The notes under the pieces are model-generated. The model was not told the origin of the DNA, did no database searches, and worked only from the letters and a program-made list of their open reading frames with translations. 64,000 nucleotides of DNA, taken from NCBI GenBank assembly GCA_031425195.1, contig JANPIX010000009.1, positions 310,001 through 374,000 on the forward strand, given 5' to 3'. The first letter of the stretch is position 1, and every line of letters begins with the position of its first letter. Below are positions 56,186-64,000 of this stretch, in pieces. Position numbers and translations under genes: made by a program. This DNA is from JANPIX01 sp031425195. GTDB taxonomy: Bacteria; Pseudomonadota; Alphaproteobacteria; Rhodobacterales; Rhodobacteraceae.

Positions 56186-56711
56186 ATTTGGCAGGCAGGC
56201 TGCACTGCATCTGCACAGCGGGAAAGGTGATGCCGGGCGCAAGGGGCACGGCAACCTCTGCCCCAGCCACAAATCCCATCGCACTGTAGAATGGCACAGC
56301 AGTGCGCGTCGAAAGACATTCCATCCGACCGACACCCTCGCCCCGTGCCGCCGACAGGATCTGCTCCATGATCCGCCGCGCCAGCCCTTGCCGCGTTGCG
56401 TCAGGATCAGTCACGAAGTGACGGATGTGGCCGCTTCCCGCCCCCTGCGCCGTCACGGCACCGTCAGGCCCCGGCGCGGCCAGGCTGTAGCCCCCCGCCG
56501 ACAAAAGCCGCCCCTCTGCCCCCTCCACAACGTAGTAGCGTCGAGAGGCCAGCAGTTGCGGCCGTGCGCGGGTGATCAGCGGCATGGCGAGGACACGCAC
56601 GGAAGGCGGATAATCTGCCGCCAGAAGGCGCGGATAGCTGCGCGTCAGCAGATCGTCCATTTGCGCCAGATCGGCGGGTGTGGCCAGTCGCAAGGTGAAA
56701 AGGTCGTCCAT
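56184..56711 (-). CDS. GNAT-family N-acetyltransferase
   Basis: 175-residue acetyltransferase. The acetyl-CoA site shows as IRHFVTDPDATRQGLARRIMEQIL (RQGLAR, a Q/RxxGxG/A variant) at ~115-135, and FYSAMGFVAGAE closes the fold. ATG 56711 has AGGACC upstream; the frame extends to 56741. The substrate is unknown. Confidence 0.85.
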   Translation of the reverse strand: MDDLFTLRLATPADLAQMDDLLTRSYPRLLAADYPPSVRVLAMPLITRARPQLLASRRYYVVEGAEGRLLSAGGYSLAAPGPDGAVTAQGAGSGHIRHFVTDPDATRQGLARRIMEQILSAARGEGVGRMECLSTRTAVPFYSAMGFVAGAEVAVPLAPGITFPAVQMQCSLPAK

Positions 56712-56734
56712 CCGAAGGTCCTGTCGGTTTGCAG

Positions 56735-56765
56735 AAAACAAAAAAGCCGCACCTGCGGCGCGGCC
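56735..56765 (-). terminator. Terminator of rpmG
   Basis: On the minus strand, a GCCGC/GCGGC stem is followed by TTTTTTGTTTT. It lies about 30 bases after the rpmG stop. Confidence 0.75.
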
Positions 56766-56790
56766 TTCTGTCGGTTCAGGTCAGGCGATC

Positions 56791-56958
56791 TTACTTGATC
56801 TTGCCTTCCTTGTATTCGACATGCTCGCGCTTTACGGGATCGTATTTCTTGACGACCATCTTTTCGGTCATCGTGCGCGCGTTCTTTTGGGTCACATAGA
56901 AATGGCCCGTCCCTGCTGTCGAGTTCAGCCGGATCTTGATCGTCGCCGGTTTGGCCAT
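56791..56958 (-). CDS. rpmG: 50S ribosomal protein L33
   Basis: 55-residue ribosomal protein. The product begins [20 protein letters not shown] and contains [23 protein letters not shown] and a terminal lysine-rich YKEGKIK. This is the cysteine-free L33 form usual in alphaproteobacteria, so it does not bind zinc. It is a single-gene unit with its own promoter and terminator. Confidence 0.95.
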   Translation of the reverse strand: MAKPATIKIRLNSTAGTGHFYVTQKNARTMTEKMVVKKYDPVKREHVEYKEGKIK

Positions 56959-57017
56959 GGTCGTTTACTCCTGCGTCGGGCGCACCGCAGTACGCCCCAT
57001 AAAATCCTGAAGCCCGC

Positions 57018-57045
57018 CTTTTACGGATCAGACCGGCAGAGTCAA
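57018..57045 (-). promoter_or_regulatory. Promoter of rpmG
   Basis: On the minus strand, TTGACT (57045-57040), a 16-base spacer and TAAAAG (57023-57018) lie about 60 bases before the rpmG start. Confidence 0.5.
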
Positions 57046-57092
57046 CCGCGAAACGCCCGGCACTGCGTGAAACGGAAGGTCGTCGACATAAA

Positions 57093-57532
57093 ATTGTGCG
57101 GATGGCCTGTAAGCCGGATTCTGTCGGGGGGCGGAACCTTGCGGCCCTGCCCCTTGGATGACCATTCCTCTGCCCCCGTCGTTGCCGACGGGATCTAGCT
57201 GCCAACCCGGGCCCCTGGGCTGAAGCGTCCCTGCGGCGGTATCCCGGCCTTCGTCGGGACCAGACCGCGTGGGGCCCCTATTCGGCATTGCTCCGGGTGG
57301 GGCTTGCCGTGCCGTCCCGGTTGCCCGGTCCGCGGTGGGCTCTTACCCCACCGTTTCACCATCACCCCGGTATGACAAAGGCGAACCTTCGCTGTCCCGG
57401 GGCAGTTTCTTTTCTGTGGCGCTTTCCCTGGGGTTGCCCCCGCCGGGCGTTACCCGGCACCCTTTCTTCATGGAGTCCGGACTTTCCTCGCACGGCATTG
57501 CTGCCCCACGCGGTCATCCAGCCATCCGCACG
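57093..57532 (-). ncRNA. rnpB: RNase P RNA (class A)
   Basis: Catalytic RNA of RNase P, which matures tRNA 5' ends. On the minus strand, the 5' part GTGCGGATGGC (57531-57521) pairs with the 3' part CCATCCGCAC (57105-57096) as helix P1. The conserved GAGGAAAGTCCGGACTCC core follows the 5' end, and the CCGGCTTACAGGCCAT 3' core precedes the end. The ~440-base length is normal. Several apparent open frames across this region are not genes. End points are estimates. Confidence 0.93.
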
Positions 57533-57537
57533 GCTGT

Positions 57538-57566
57538 CGGTTACGCGCCCGGCGCGGTTGCGTCAA
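57538..57566 (-). promoter_or_regulatory. Promoter of rnpB overlapping the end of the amidase gene
   Basis: On the minus strand, TTGACG (57566-57561), a 17-base spacer and TAACCG (57543-57538) place transcription start near 57532, the expected 5' end of RNase P RNA. The -10 box contains the TAA stop codon of the upstream amidase gene. Confidence 0.55.
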
Positions 57567-58272
57567 CTGGGAAGCGCGCCGCAAGGTCAAGGACAAGGCC
57601 CATGTCAACGGCATCAAGCGGCCCCTTGGCCCACGGGCGAAACCGCAGGCGAAAGGCGGCAAGAAGCACGTCATGGGGCAAGGCGGCATAACCGAACACA
57701 TGCGCCGCATCGGCAAAGCCGTTCAAATCGGGCGCTGCATCGCCGGTGCCCTTCGGCCAGACCGACTGACCCGCAAGGGCAAGGCCACGCCAGTCAAACC
57801 GTGCGCCGGGGTCTGTCTTGCGGGACGGGGCCATGTCGGAATGTGCGATGACGCGCTCGACTGGGATTGACCAGCGATGCCGCAAGTCTGCCAGCAACCC
57901 GACAAGGGCCCGCATTTGCCGCAAGGGAAACGGGCTTTGCGCGTCATTGGCCAACTCGATCCCGATGGAATGCGAATTCACGTCTGTCACCGCACCCCAG
58001 GCGCCCGCCCCGGCATGCCAGGCACGCAGTTCTTCGGGAACAAGCGCGTCGACACCGCCCGCCTCGTCTATCAGATAATGGGCGGAAACTTCTGCAGAGG
58101 CGTCGCAAAGACGCGCGCGCGCGGCGCTGGCAGTGGGCATCGCCGTGTAATGCAGCACGATCAGGCCGGGCAAGGCACCTGCCCTGCGCGGACCGCAGTT
58201 TGGCGACGGAAACGCAGAACGCGGGGTCAGATCAGTTGGCCCGGAACGGACGGGGATCCCAGGAACAGGCAT
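57541..58272 (-). CDS. N-acetylmuramoyl-L-alanine amidase (AmpD-like, amidase_2 fold)
   Basis: 243-residue zinc amidase that cleaves the muropeptide lactyl-Ala bond. The zinc ligands are expected in VLHYTAM (His), the WHAG segment and the later IAHSDMAPSRKTDPG (His and Asp). SIGIELAND is another family motif. No signal peptide is visible, so it is likely cytosolic and used in cell-wall recycling. ATG 58272 is the best in-frame start, though its ribosome site is weak. The first 40 bases overlap the upstream lipoprotein gene. Confidence 0.88.
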   Translation of the reverse strand: MPVPGIPVRSGPTDLTPRSAFPSPNCGPRRAGALPGLIVLHYTAMPTASAARARLCDASAEVSAHYLIDEAGGVDALVPEELRAWHAGAGAWGAVTDVNSHSIGIELANDAQSPFPLRQMRALVGLLADLRHRWSIPVERVIAHSDMAPSRKTDPGARFDWRGLALAGQSVWPKGTGDAAPDLNGFADAAHVFGYAALPHDVLLAAFRLRFRPWAKGPLDAVDMGLVLDLAARFPVDATAPGA

Positions 58273-59050
58273 AGCCGTCGCCGTCAGGATCAAGCCCCTT
58301 GCGGTCACGATCCGGCCCGCCTGCGGCCAGAAACGCCTCTTGCGCCAGATCGGGCGAGGCGAAACGGGCACAGGCCTTCTGCGGGTTCGACAGGCTTATC
58401 CCGCCACGCGAATAGACGGCGGTGCCGGGAAGATGGCTGGTCGACATGGCAAAGGCGACAATGTTCGGGCCGCCCTCGGACCCTGTGCGTTGCGGCAAGG
58501 CCCCGGGCTGGATCACTTCATACTGGGCGCGGTTACGGGCCAGACGTTCTGCATCAGACTCGATGGTTTCACGCGCCGCCACGGCGCTGAATTCCTGTTC
58601 GTCCGAAATGCCGGTGTTGTTGGGGTTCACTTCGCCCGAGTCCGATGCAATCCCCATCGGGGTGTCGCCGCGCGCGCGGTTCGGATCGATCGTGCCAGAG
58701 GCAAGCGGCGGGGTCGTCGCGGGAAGCGGCTGGCCATAGCCGGTTGATCCGATCACAGCGCCCACGCCGCCGCCAAGTTGGTTGGCCGGCGGTGCAACAG
58801 GAACGCCGCCCGACGCGGCATCAATGGCATTGCCGATCCTGTCCGTCGAAAATCCGTCAGCAGGCTGCGCGCCAAAGGCCTGCGGTGGCATCGGTGCGCC
58901 CTGCGCCCCGTTAAGCGCCGCCTCGCGTTGCCGCAGATAGGTTGGGTAATCCTGAAACCCGACACCGGCGGGGTTGGAGTTCGGTATCGGCGGCGCACAG
59001 GCAGACAGCGCCAGACCAAGGCAAACCCCAAAAACCGCGCGCGCCCGCAT
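58232..59050 (-). CDS. Lipoprotein with C-terminal excalibur-like calcium-binding motif
   Basis: 272-residue predicted lipoprotein. The signal sequence MRARAVFGVCLGLALSAC ends in a lipobox with Cys18. A low-complexity Pro/Gly/Ala/Asn region follows (~20-150). The C-terminal segment carries DPDGDGYACSWDP, which resembles the excalibur DxDxDGxxCE motif with the Glu replaced by Ser-Trp. GGGAT lies before ATG 59050; an upstream ATG at 59077 would lengthen the n-region. The protein may sit in the periplasm and work near peptidoglycan with the amidase downstream (inference). Confidence 0.65.
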   Translation of the reverse strand: MRARAVFGVCLGLALSACAPPIPNSNPAGVGFQDYPTYLRQREAALNGAQGAPMPPQAFGAQPADGFSTDRIGNAIDAASGGVPVAPPANQLGGGVGAVIGSTGYGQPLPATTPPLASGTIDPNRARGDTPMGIASDSGEVNPNNTGISDEQEFSAVAARETIESDAERLARNRAQYEVIQPGALPQRTGSEGGPNIVAFAMSTSHLPGTAVYSRGGISLSNPQKACARFASPDLAQEAFLAAGGPDRDRKGLDPDGDGYACSWDPRPFRAN

Positions 59051-59084
59051 GTGCAATATCCCGTTAAAATTTTTCATCGCCAAT

Positions 59085-60560
59085 TTACCACCATTTATCG
59101 GGCTTGGCCACAAAGCCAGCCGCGCGTTCCAGCACATAGGCGTGATTAAGAAGTGCCCCTTCTTCCCACGGACGCCCGATCAACTGAAGGCCAAGTGGCA
59201 ACCCCTGCCCGTCAAGGCCGACTGGCACGGATATACCCGGCAATCCCGCAAGGTTCACGGTAACCGTGAATACGTCGTTCAGATACATCTCCACTGGCGT
59301 CGCACGGGCCATTTCACCCAGTCCAAACGCTGAACTTGGGGTGGCGGGGGTCAGGATGGCATCGACACCACTGGTAAAAGCCATCTCGAAATCCTGCTTG
59401 ATCAGGGCGCGCACCTTGCGCGCCTTGTTGTAATAGGCATCGTAGAAACCCGCCGAAAGCACATAGGTTCCGATCATGATCCGGCGCTGCACTTCGGCCC
59501 CGAACCCTTCGGCCCGGGTCTTTTCGTACATTTCGGTAATGCCGTCGCCCTGCGCCAGCGCGGCGCGGTGGCCATAGCGCACGCCGTCGTACCGGGCGAG
59601 GTTCGATGACGCCTCGGCAGGGGCCACCACATAATAGGTGGGCAGGGCGTATTTCGTGTGGGGCAGGCTGATATCGACGATCTCGGCCCCTGCGTCGCGC
59701 ATCATGTCGGTGCCGCGCTTCCACAGCGCCTCGATCTCGGCGGGCATTCCGTCCATGCGGTATTCGCGCGGAATGCCGATCTTCTTGCCGCGGATGTCCC
59801 CTGTCAGCGCCGCCTCAAAGTCAGGCACAGGCAAATCGGCACTTGTGCTGTCCTTGGGGTCATGGCCCGCCATCGCCCCCAGCATGATCGCCGCATCGCG
59901 CACCGTCTTGGTCATCGGCCCCGCCTGATCAAGCGATGACGCAAAAGCCACGATCCCCCAGCGCGATACGCGGCCATAGGTCGGCTTGATCCCCACGATG
60001 CCGGTAAAGGCTGCGGGTTGGCGGATCGACCCGCCGGTATCGGTTCCGGTTGCGCCCAGACACAGATCGGCGGCGACTGCCGAGGCAGACCCGCCAGACG
60101 ATCCGCCCGGCGTCAGTTCGCGATCATCGACGCGCCAAGGGTTCACGACCGGCCCGTAACAGGACGACTCGTTTGACGACCCCATGGCGAATTCGTCCAT
60201 GTTGACCTTGCCCAGCATCACGGCACCCGACGCGAACAGCTTTTCCGTGACGGTCGATTCGTATTCGGGGCGAAAGCCGCGCAGGATGTTGGATGCGGCC
60301 TGGCTTGGCACGCCCTTCGTGCAGAACAGATCCTTGATGCCCAACGGGATACCGTTCATCGCGGGCGCATCGGAATGGCCACGCGCATCTGCGGCACGGG
60401 CCTGTGCCAATGCGATGTCCGGCGTCTTGTGGACAAACGCACCAAGCGTGTCGCCCGCGTCAATCGCGGCAAGGCAGGCCATGGTCAGATCAACCGCCGT
60501 CAGCTCGCCCTTCCGCAGGGCGTCACGGGCACCGGCAATGGTCAGTTCGTTCGCGTTCAT
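59085..60560 (-). CDS. gatA: Asp-tRNA(Asn)/Glu-tRNA(Gln) amidotransferase subunit A
   Basis: Amidase subunit of GatCAB, which releases ammonia from glutamine to amidate mischarged Glu-tRNA(Gln) or Asp-tRNA(Asn). The catalytic triad is Lys76 (GIKD), cis-Ser154/155 (GGSSGG) and nucleophile Ser178 (TDTGGS). Its length of 491 residues is standard. ATG 60560 overlaps the gatC stop as ATGA. gatB is not in this window. Confidence 0.97.
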   Translation of the reverse strand: MNANELTIAGARDALRKGELTAVDLTMACLAAIDAGDTLGAFVHKTPDIALAQARAADARGHSDAPAMNGIPLGIKDLFCTKGVPSQAASNILRGFRPEYESTVTEKLFASGAVMLGKVNMDEFAMGSSNESSCYGPVVNPWRVDDRELTPGGSSGGSASAVAADLCLGATGTDTGGSIRQPAAFTGIVGIKPTYGRVSRWGIVAFASSLDQAGPMTKTVRDAAIMLGAMAGHDPKDSTSADLPVPDFEAALTGDIRGKKIGIPREYRMDGMPAEIEALWKRGTDMMRDAGAEIVDISLPHTKYALPTYYVVAPAEASSNLARYDGVRYGHRAALAQGDGITEMYEKTRAEGFGAEVQRRIMIGTYVLSAGFYDAYYNKARKVRALIKQDFEMAFTSGVDAILTPATPSSAFGLGEMARATPVEMYLNDVFTVTVNLAGLPGISVPVGLDGQGLPLGLQLIGRPWEEGALLNHAYVLERAAGFVAKPDKWW

Positions 60561-60844
60561 TCGACCACCTTCGGCACAGCGAAAAAGCCTTCGCGGGCAT
60601 CGGGGGCGTTGGCCAGAACCTGCGCCTGAATGCCACCGTCCGACACCACATCCACGCGCCGTTTAAGACGCATCGGCGTGACGCTGGTCATCGGTTCCAC
60701 GCCCGACACATCGACCTCGTTCAACTGTTCCATGAAGGCGAGGATGCCCGACAGCTCGTCAGCCAACGCCGGAAGATCGCCTTCGTCCACGCGGATGCGG
60801 GCCAGTTTTGCCACCTTGCGGGCGGTATCGACGTCGATGGTCAT
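60557..60844 (-). CDS. gatC: Asp-tRNA(Asn)/Glu-tRNA(Gln) amidotransferase subunit C
   Basis: 95-residue GatC that bridges GatA and GatB. It has the typical start [16 protein letters not shown], the [22 protein letters not shown] helix pair and the carboxy-terminal [12 protein letters not shown]. First of the gatC-gatA unit. Confidence 0.95.
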   Translation of the reverse strand: MTIDVDTARKVAKLARIRVDEGDLPALADELSGILAFMEQLNEVDVSGVEPMTSVTPMRLKRRVDVVSDGGIQAQVLANAPDAREGFFAVPKVVE

Positions 60845-61004
60845 GGATCAGACCCCAGATTGTGCCAGACAGATGATGGCGCATCGTTTAACCGCGCCGC
60901 AAACGCGGTGCAAGGCGTTGCCGTGGCAAGGCTTCGTTGATGCCGGGTTGCCTTGCGCCGGATTGCTGTTAGTTCATCGCCAAACCACATCAAGGACGCT
61001 GTGC

Positions 61005-61703
61005 ATGAACATCATCTGGCTGGGCCACTCCGGCTTTCGCATCGAAATCGAACAGGCAACATTGCTGATCGACCCGTGGCTGACAGGGAACCCGATGTTC
61101 CCGGCGGATCAGCGCGACAAGGCCATTGCCGGGGCCACGCATGTGGTGCTGACCCACGGCCATGGCGACCACAGCGCGGATGCAGTGGCGATTGCCAAGG
61201 AACTGTCCCTGCCAGTCGTGGGTATTTACGATCTGATTTCCTGGTTGGAAAAGCGGGATGGGATCACAGGCATGGGCCTGAACAAGGGCGGCACGGTCGA
61301 TCTTGGCGGGGCCAAGGTGACGATGGTCAACGCCAGCCATTCATCGTCGATGGCGGGGCCGGACGGCGCGCCGGTGTACGCCGGTGCAGAGGCGGGTTAC
61401 ATGATCGCAGGCGAAGGTCACACGATCTATCTGTCCGGCGATACGGATATCATGGCGGACATGGGTTGGATGGGCGAATTGCACAATCCGGACATTGGCA
61501 TCCTTTCGGCAGGCGGCCATTTCACGATGGACATGGCGCGCGCCGCCTATGCCGCGCGCAAGTATTTCCGGTTCCAGACTGTCATCCCTTGCCATTATCG
61601 AACATTCCCGCTTTTGGCGCAGGATGCGTCGGTGCTGCGCGCCGGGCTGTCGGCCGAGATCGAGGTGATCGAACCGCAGGTGCTTGTGCCCATCAAGATC
61701 TGA
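61005..61703 (+). CDS. UPF0173-family metal-dependent hydrolase (metallo-beta-lactamase fold)
   Basis: 232-residue soluble hydrolase. The metal site is THGHGDHSAD (H51, H53, D55, H56), with later ligands in NASHSSS, LSGDTDIMADM and PCHYRTFPLL. It starts MNIIWLGHSGFRIE, a family hallmark. AAGGAC precedes ATG 61005; the frame is open far upstream. Its substrate in other bacteria is not established. It diverges from gatCA. Confidence 0.9.
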   Translation: MNIIWLGHSGFRIEIEQATLLIDPWLTGNPMFPADQRDKAIAGATHVVLTHGHGDHSADAVAIAKELSLPVVGIYDLISWLEKRDGITGMGLNKGGTVDLGGAKVTMVNASHSSSMAGPDGAPVYAGAEAGYMIAGEGHTIYLSGDTDIMADMGWMGELHNPDIGILSAGGHFTMDMARAAYAARKYFRFQTVIPCHYRTFPLLAQDASVLRAGLSAEIEVIEPQVLVPIKI

Positions 61704-61705
61704 CG

Positions 61706-62158
61706 TCAGCGGCGTTCCGCAAAAAAGGCGCGCAGCAACGCCTCGGACGGGGCGGCGTCGATGCCGTCATAGACTTCAGGCGCGTGGTGACATTGGGCAT
61801 GGGTGAACACCCGCGCGCCTTGCGCCACGCCGCCGGATTTCGGATCGGCGGCCCCATAGTAAAGCCGCGCCAAACGCGCTGCCGCAATGGCCGCCGCACA
61901 CATGGCGCACGGCTCCAGCGTGACGTACAGATCGTGTCCGCCCAACCGTTCCGAACCCACCGCGGCACAGGCCGCGCGGATCACCAGCATTTCGGCATGT
62001 GCCGTGGGATCGGCCTGTTCGCGCGTCCGGTTGCCGGCGCGCGCGATCACGTAGCCCGACGGGGCCACGAGCACCGCCCCCACCGGCACCTCGCCCCGGG
62101 CGGCCGCGTTCCGCGCCTCGTCGAGTGCAAGGCTCATGTAACTGCGAAATCCATTCAT
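61706..62158 (-). CDS. tadA: tRNA adenosine(34) deaminase TadA
   Basis: 150-residue zinc deaminase that makes inosine at the tRNA-Arg wobble base. The active site is HAE at 54-56 (PTAHAEM) and the zinc cysteines are in LEPCAMC at C84 and C87. The start is taken as ATG 62158, giving MNGFRSYMSLALDEA; Met8 at 62137 is possible. It should not be confused with the tad pilus ATPase. Generic nucleoside deaminases share the motifs. Confidence 0.88.
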   Translation of the reverse strand: MNGFRSYMSLALDEARNAAARGEVPVGAVLVAPSGYVIARAGNRTREQADPTAHAEMLVIRAACAAVGSERLGGHDLYVTLEPCAMCAAAIAAARLARLYYGAADPKSGGVAQGARVFTHAQCHHAPEVYDGIDAAPSEALLRAFFAERR

Positions 62159-62282
62159 GGGTGTGAAAATGCCCTGCAAGCCACCGGGTGACAAGCCGCT
62201 CCTTGCCCCAGTTGCGCGCATCGCTTACCCTGTGCCCCCGGGTATCATAACCCAACCGCGCCTCCGTGAAGGAAACCGCCAC

Positions 62283-63218
62283 ATGACAGACACCCCCAAA
62301 ACCCCCGCCCCGCCACCCGGTGACCGCATCGCAAAGGTGCTGTCGCGCGCCGGCGTCGCCTCGCGGCGCGAGGCGGAACGCATGATCGCCCTTGGCGAAG
62401 TGGCGGTGAACGGCAAGGTGATCGACAGCCCCGCGCTGAACGTGACCGCCAAAGACCGCATCACGGTGCGCGGCGCACCATTGGCCGCCGCAGAACCGGC
62501 CCGGTTGTGGCTGTATTACAAGCCCGAGGGGCTGGTCACGTCAGCGTCGGACGAAAAAGGCCGCGCAACGGTGTTTGAAAACCTGCCCGAAGACATGCCC
62601 CGCGTCATGTCCGTCGGTCGGCTTGACCTCAATTCCGAAGGCTTGCTGCTTCTGACCAATGACGGTGATCTGAAACGCCGTCTGGAATTGCCGTCTACCG
62701 GCTGGATGAGAAAATACCGCGTGCGCGTCAAAGGCAACCCGACCGACCCCGATCTGGAACCGCTGCGCCGCGGGATGATCGTTGATGGAGAGCGGTTTCA
62801 ACCGATGGTCGTCGTGCTTGACCGCCATCAAGGTGCAAACGCCTGGCTGACCGTCGGCCTGCGCGAAGGCAAGAACCGCGAGATCCGCCGCGCGATGACC
62901 GAGATTGGCGTGACGGTGAACCGTCTGATCCGCATCAGCTATGGCCCGTTCCGGCTGGGCGAACTCGAACCCGGCGCGGTTGAGGAGGTACGCCCGAAAG
63001 TCCTGCGCGAACAGCTTGGGATGGAGGCGCCGACGGCCGACGAACGCCAGTTTCGTGCAACCGAGGCGGCGCGAAAAAATGCGGCCGCCGAAGGGGCCAA
63101 ACCACGCCGGACGCTGGCACCCCGGCCGCAAAAAACGGGCGGCGGTTCCGGTGACCCGGCCCGAGCCACGGCGAAACCCGCCCGCCGCCCGCCCGGCCCG
63201 TTGCGGGACAAGCGTTGA
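62283..63218 (+). CDS. rluB: 23S rRNA pseudouridine synthase, RluB-like
   Basis: 311-residue RsuA/RluB-family pseudouridine synthase. The S4 RNA-binding domain lies at ~14-65 (IAKVLSRAGVASRREAERMI). The catalytic aspartate is D115 in GRLDLNSEG. EGKNREIRRAM is the family C-terminal motif. A basic Lys/Arg/Pro tail of about 60 residues follows, as in RluB. AAGGAA precedes ATG 62283. Confidence 0.92.
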   Translation: MTDTPKTPAPPPGDRIAKVLSRAGVASRREAERMIALGEVAVNGKVIDSPALNVTAKDRITVRGAPLAAAEPARLWLYYKPEGLVTSASDEKGRATVFENLPEDMPRVMSVGRLDLNSEGLLLLTNDGDLKRRLELPSTGWMRKYRVRVKGNPTDPDLEPLRRGMIVDGERFQPMVVVLDRHQGANAWLTVGLREGKNREIRRAMTEIGVTVNRLIRISYGPFRLGELEPGAVEEVRPKVLREQLGMEAPTADERQFRATEAARKNAAAEGAKPRRTLAPRPQKTGGGSGDPARATAKPARRPPGPLRDKR

Positions 63219-63325
63219 ATGACCGGAAATTCCCCCTTGCGCCCATTGGCAGAGCATTCCAGCTTCACCTATACTTCGGCACATCCACGGGCGATGCGTC
63301 TGTCATGCGGCAACCAGCGGGGACG

Positions 63326-63412
63326 ATGATGTTCGGCACCAGATTTCAGGGCCTCGCCTTCTTTGTGCTGCTTGCCTTGGTGATCTATGTTGCAACGCTG
63401 GGGACAAGCTGA
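63326..63412 (+). CDS. Putative 28-residue single-helix membrane protein
   Basis: A tiny frame that ends in a TGA overlapping the next start codon (TGATG). It encodes one hydrophobic helix, FFVLLALVIYVATLG. GGGG lies just before the paired ATGs at 63326 and 63329; an earlier ATG at 63305 is in frame. The overlap suggests translational coupling with the downstream gene. Confidence 0.45.
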   Translation: MMFGTRFQGLAFFVLLALVIYVATLGTS

Positions 63413-64000
63413 TGGCGCAGCGTTTTGGCGGCAAACACAGCCCTGACGGTTCGGTCCAGCGTGACCATCCGGATGCAAATCCGTCACCGCCCCGCACAAA
63501 GGGCCCGCGCGGCAAGGCGCTTTTCTATGCGCTGACGCCCCTGCCCTTTGTGATCCGCGCTTTTGCCGGCACGGCGGATGGCCTTGTGTTTAGTCTGTCG
63601 GCGGCGGCAGTCATGGCGCTCGCCGTGTGGCTGACGCTGGAAGGCGTGCGCGCACAGGACGCGTTCGACACCCGCCGCGTGGCGCGTCGTCCGGCCATTC
63701 CGCGCAAGATCATGGGCAGTGTGCTGACGGGTATTGCCCTTGGTCTGGGCGGGGTGGCTGCCGGGGCAGAGACGTTGCAGGTGATCGGTTTCGCCGTGTT
63801 CGGGGCCGGCCTGCATTTCGCGGCCTTCGGTGCCGACCCCTTGGCCGACAAAGGGATGGAAGGCGTGGATGCCTTTCAGACCGACCGCGTCACCCGCGCC
63901 GTGACCGAGGCGGAAACCTATCTGGCGGCGATGAAGGATGCCGTTCTGCGCGCCAATGACCGGTCAGTCGAAGCGCGCGTTGATGCCTTTGCCACTGCCG
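63412..64000 (+). CDS. XpaC-like (5-bromo-4-chloroindolyl phosphate hydrolysis) family protein, 3' end outside window
   Basis: The frame runs open to the end of the window, giving 196 residues. A hydrophilic N-terminus (KHSPDGSVQRDHPDANP) precedes two paired hydrophobic helices at ~45-75 and ~105-140. The cytoplasmic part after DPLADKGMEGVDAFQTDR is the start of the soluble helical domain. It resembles the XpaC-type proteins often followed by the toxic-anion resistance gene telA, which would lie beyond the window. Confidence 0.65.
   Translation, partial: MAQRFGGKHSPDGSVQRDHPDANPSPPRTKGPRGKALFYALTPLPFVIRAFAGTADGLVFSLSAAAVMALAVWLTLEGVRAQDAFDTRRVARRPAIPRKIMGSVLTGIALGLGGVAAGAETLQVIGFAVFGAGLHFAAFGADPLADKGMEGVDAFQTDRVTRAVTEAETYLAAMKDAVLRANDRSVEARVDAFATA

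Noticed and set aside
57288..57851. Open frames on both strands over the RNase P RNA region
   Set aside because: The region folds as RNase P RNA with its conserved core; the frames are chance.
60901..60960. Repeated GCAAGGC / GCCTTGC units between gatC and the UPF0173 gene
   Set aside because: Three short imperfectly spaced copies; too weak to call an operator or terminator.

Overview
The window is GC-rich, gene-dense DNA from the chromosome of an alphaproteobacterium. Gene content points to Rhodobacterales (Rhodobacter/Roseobacter relatives): a tad/cpa Flp-pilus locus with a short WVVL-type pilin, RTX-type secreted proteins, a DUF1127 protein, an RraB-type protein, ThuA/ThuB, a gatC-gatA pair, and an RNase P RNA beside rpmG. 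No taxon was confirmed by database search. I see no phage, insertion sequence, CRISPR array or replication origin.

Layout. 1-5.1 kb (+): end of an Nramp metal transporter, a ligase-associated exonuclease overlapping an ATP-dependent DNA ligase, then oligoendopeptidase F. 5.1-7.2 kb (-): an orphan B12-binding protein and a Gfo/Idh oxidoreductase. 7.4-12.2 kb: a glycan island with a sulfotransferase, a DUF4422-GT8 fusion, a GT2 glycosyltransferase and UDP-galactopyranose mutase. 12.3-17.5 kb (-): a five-gene oligopeptide-type ABC importer. 17.6-23 kb: a frameshifted RTX protein, thuB-thuA, and a sugar-dehydrogenase-like beta-propeller with RTX repeats at both ends. 23-26 kb (-): a cytosolic histidine kinase, a LuxR-type response regulator and a DMT transporter, overlapping one another. 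These diverge from 26.1-31.5 kb (+): a sugar ABC importer with two permeases and an SMP-30 lactonase.

31.5-34.3 kb: tRNA-Leu(UAA), the two subunits of a 3-oxoacid CoA-transferase, a small repeat protein and a lytic transglycosylase. 34.7-46.7 kb (+): the tad/cpa Flp-pilus locus in the order pilin, cpaB, secretin cpaC, OmpA lipoprotein, cpaE/tadZ, cpaF, tadB, tadC, two TPR lipoproteins, prepilin peptidase, and an AAA+ ATPase of unknown role. 46.7-53.3 kb: 5-formyl-THF cyclo-ligase and mgtE, guanine deaminase, RraB, a small membrane protein, 8-oxoguanine deaminase and a HisN-like phosphatase. 53.3-56.7 kb: an XRE regulator, a LysR regulator divergent from a DUF1127 gene, a Bax-inhibitor-1 family protein behind a heat-shock-like promoter, and a GNAT. 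56.8-64 kb: rpmG, rnpB, an AmpD-like amidase, a lipoprotein, gatA-gatC, a metallo-hydrolase, tRNA adenosine deaminase, an RluB-type pseudouridine synthase and the start of an XpaC-like gene.

Most of this is housekeeping, transport and surface biology. The parts most worth a second look are the tad locus (no pseudopilin genes here, an extra AAA+ ATPase, a CtrA-like site), the two RTX proteins around thuAB, the glycan island, the orphan B12 protein, and several embedded regulatory sites, such as an rnpB promoter overlapping the stop codon of the upstream gene.
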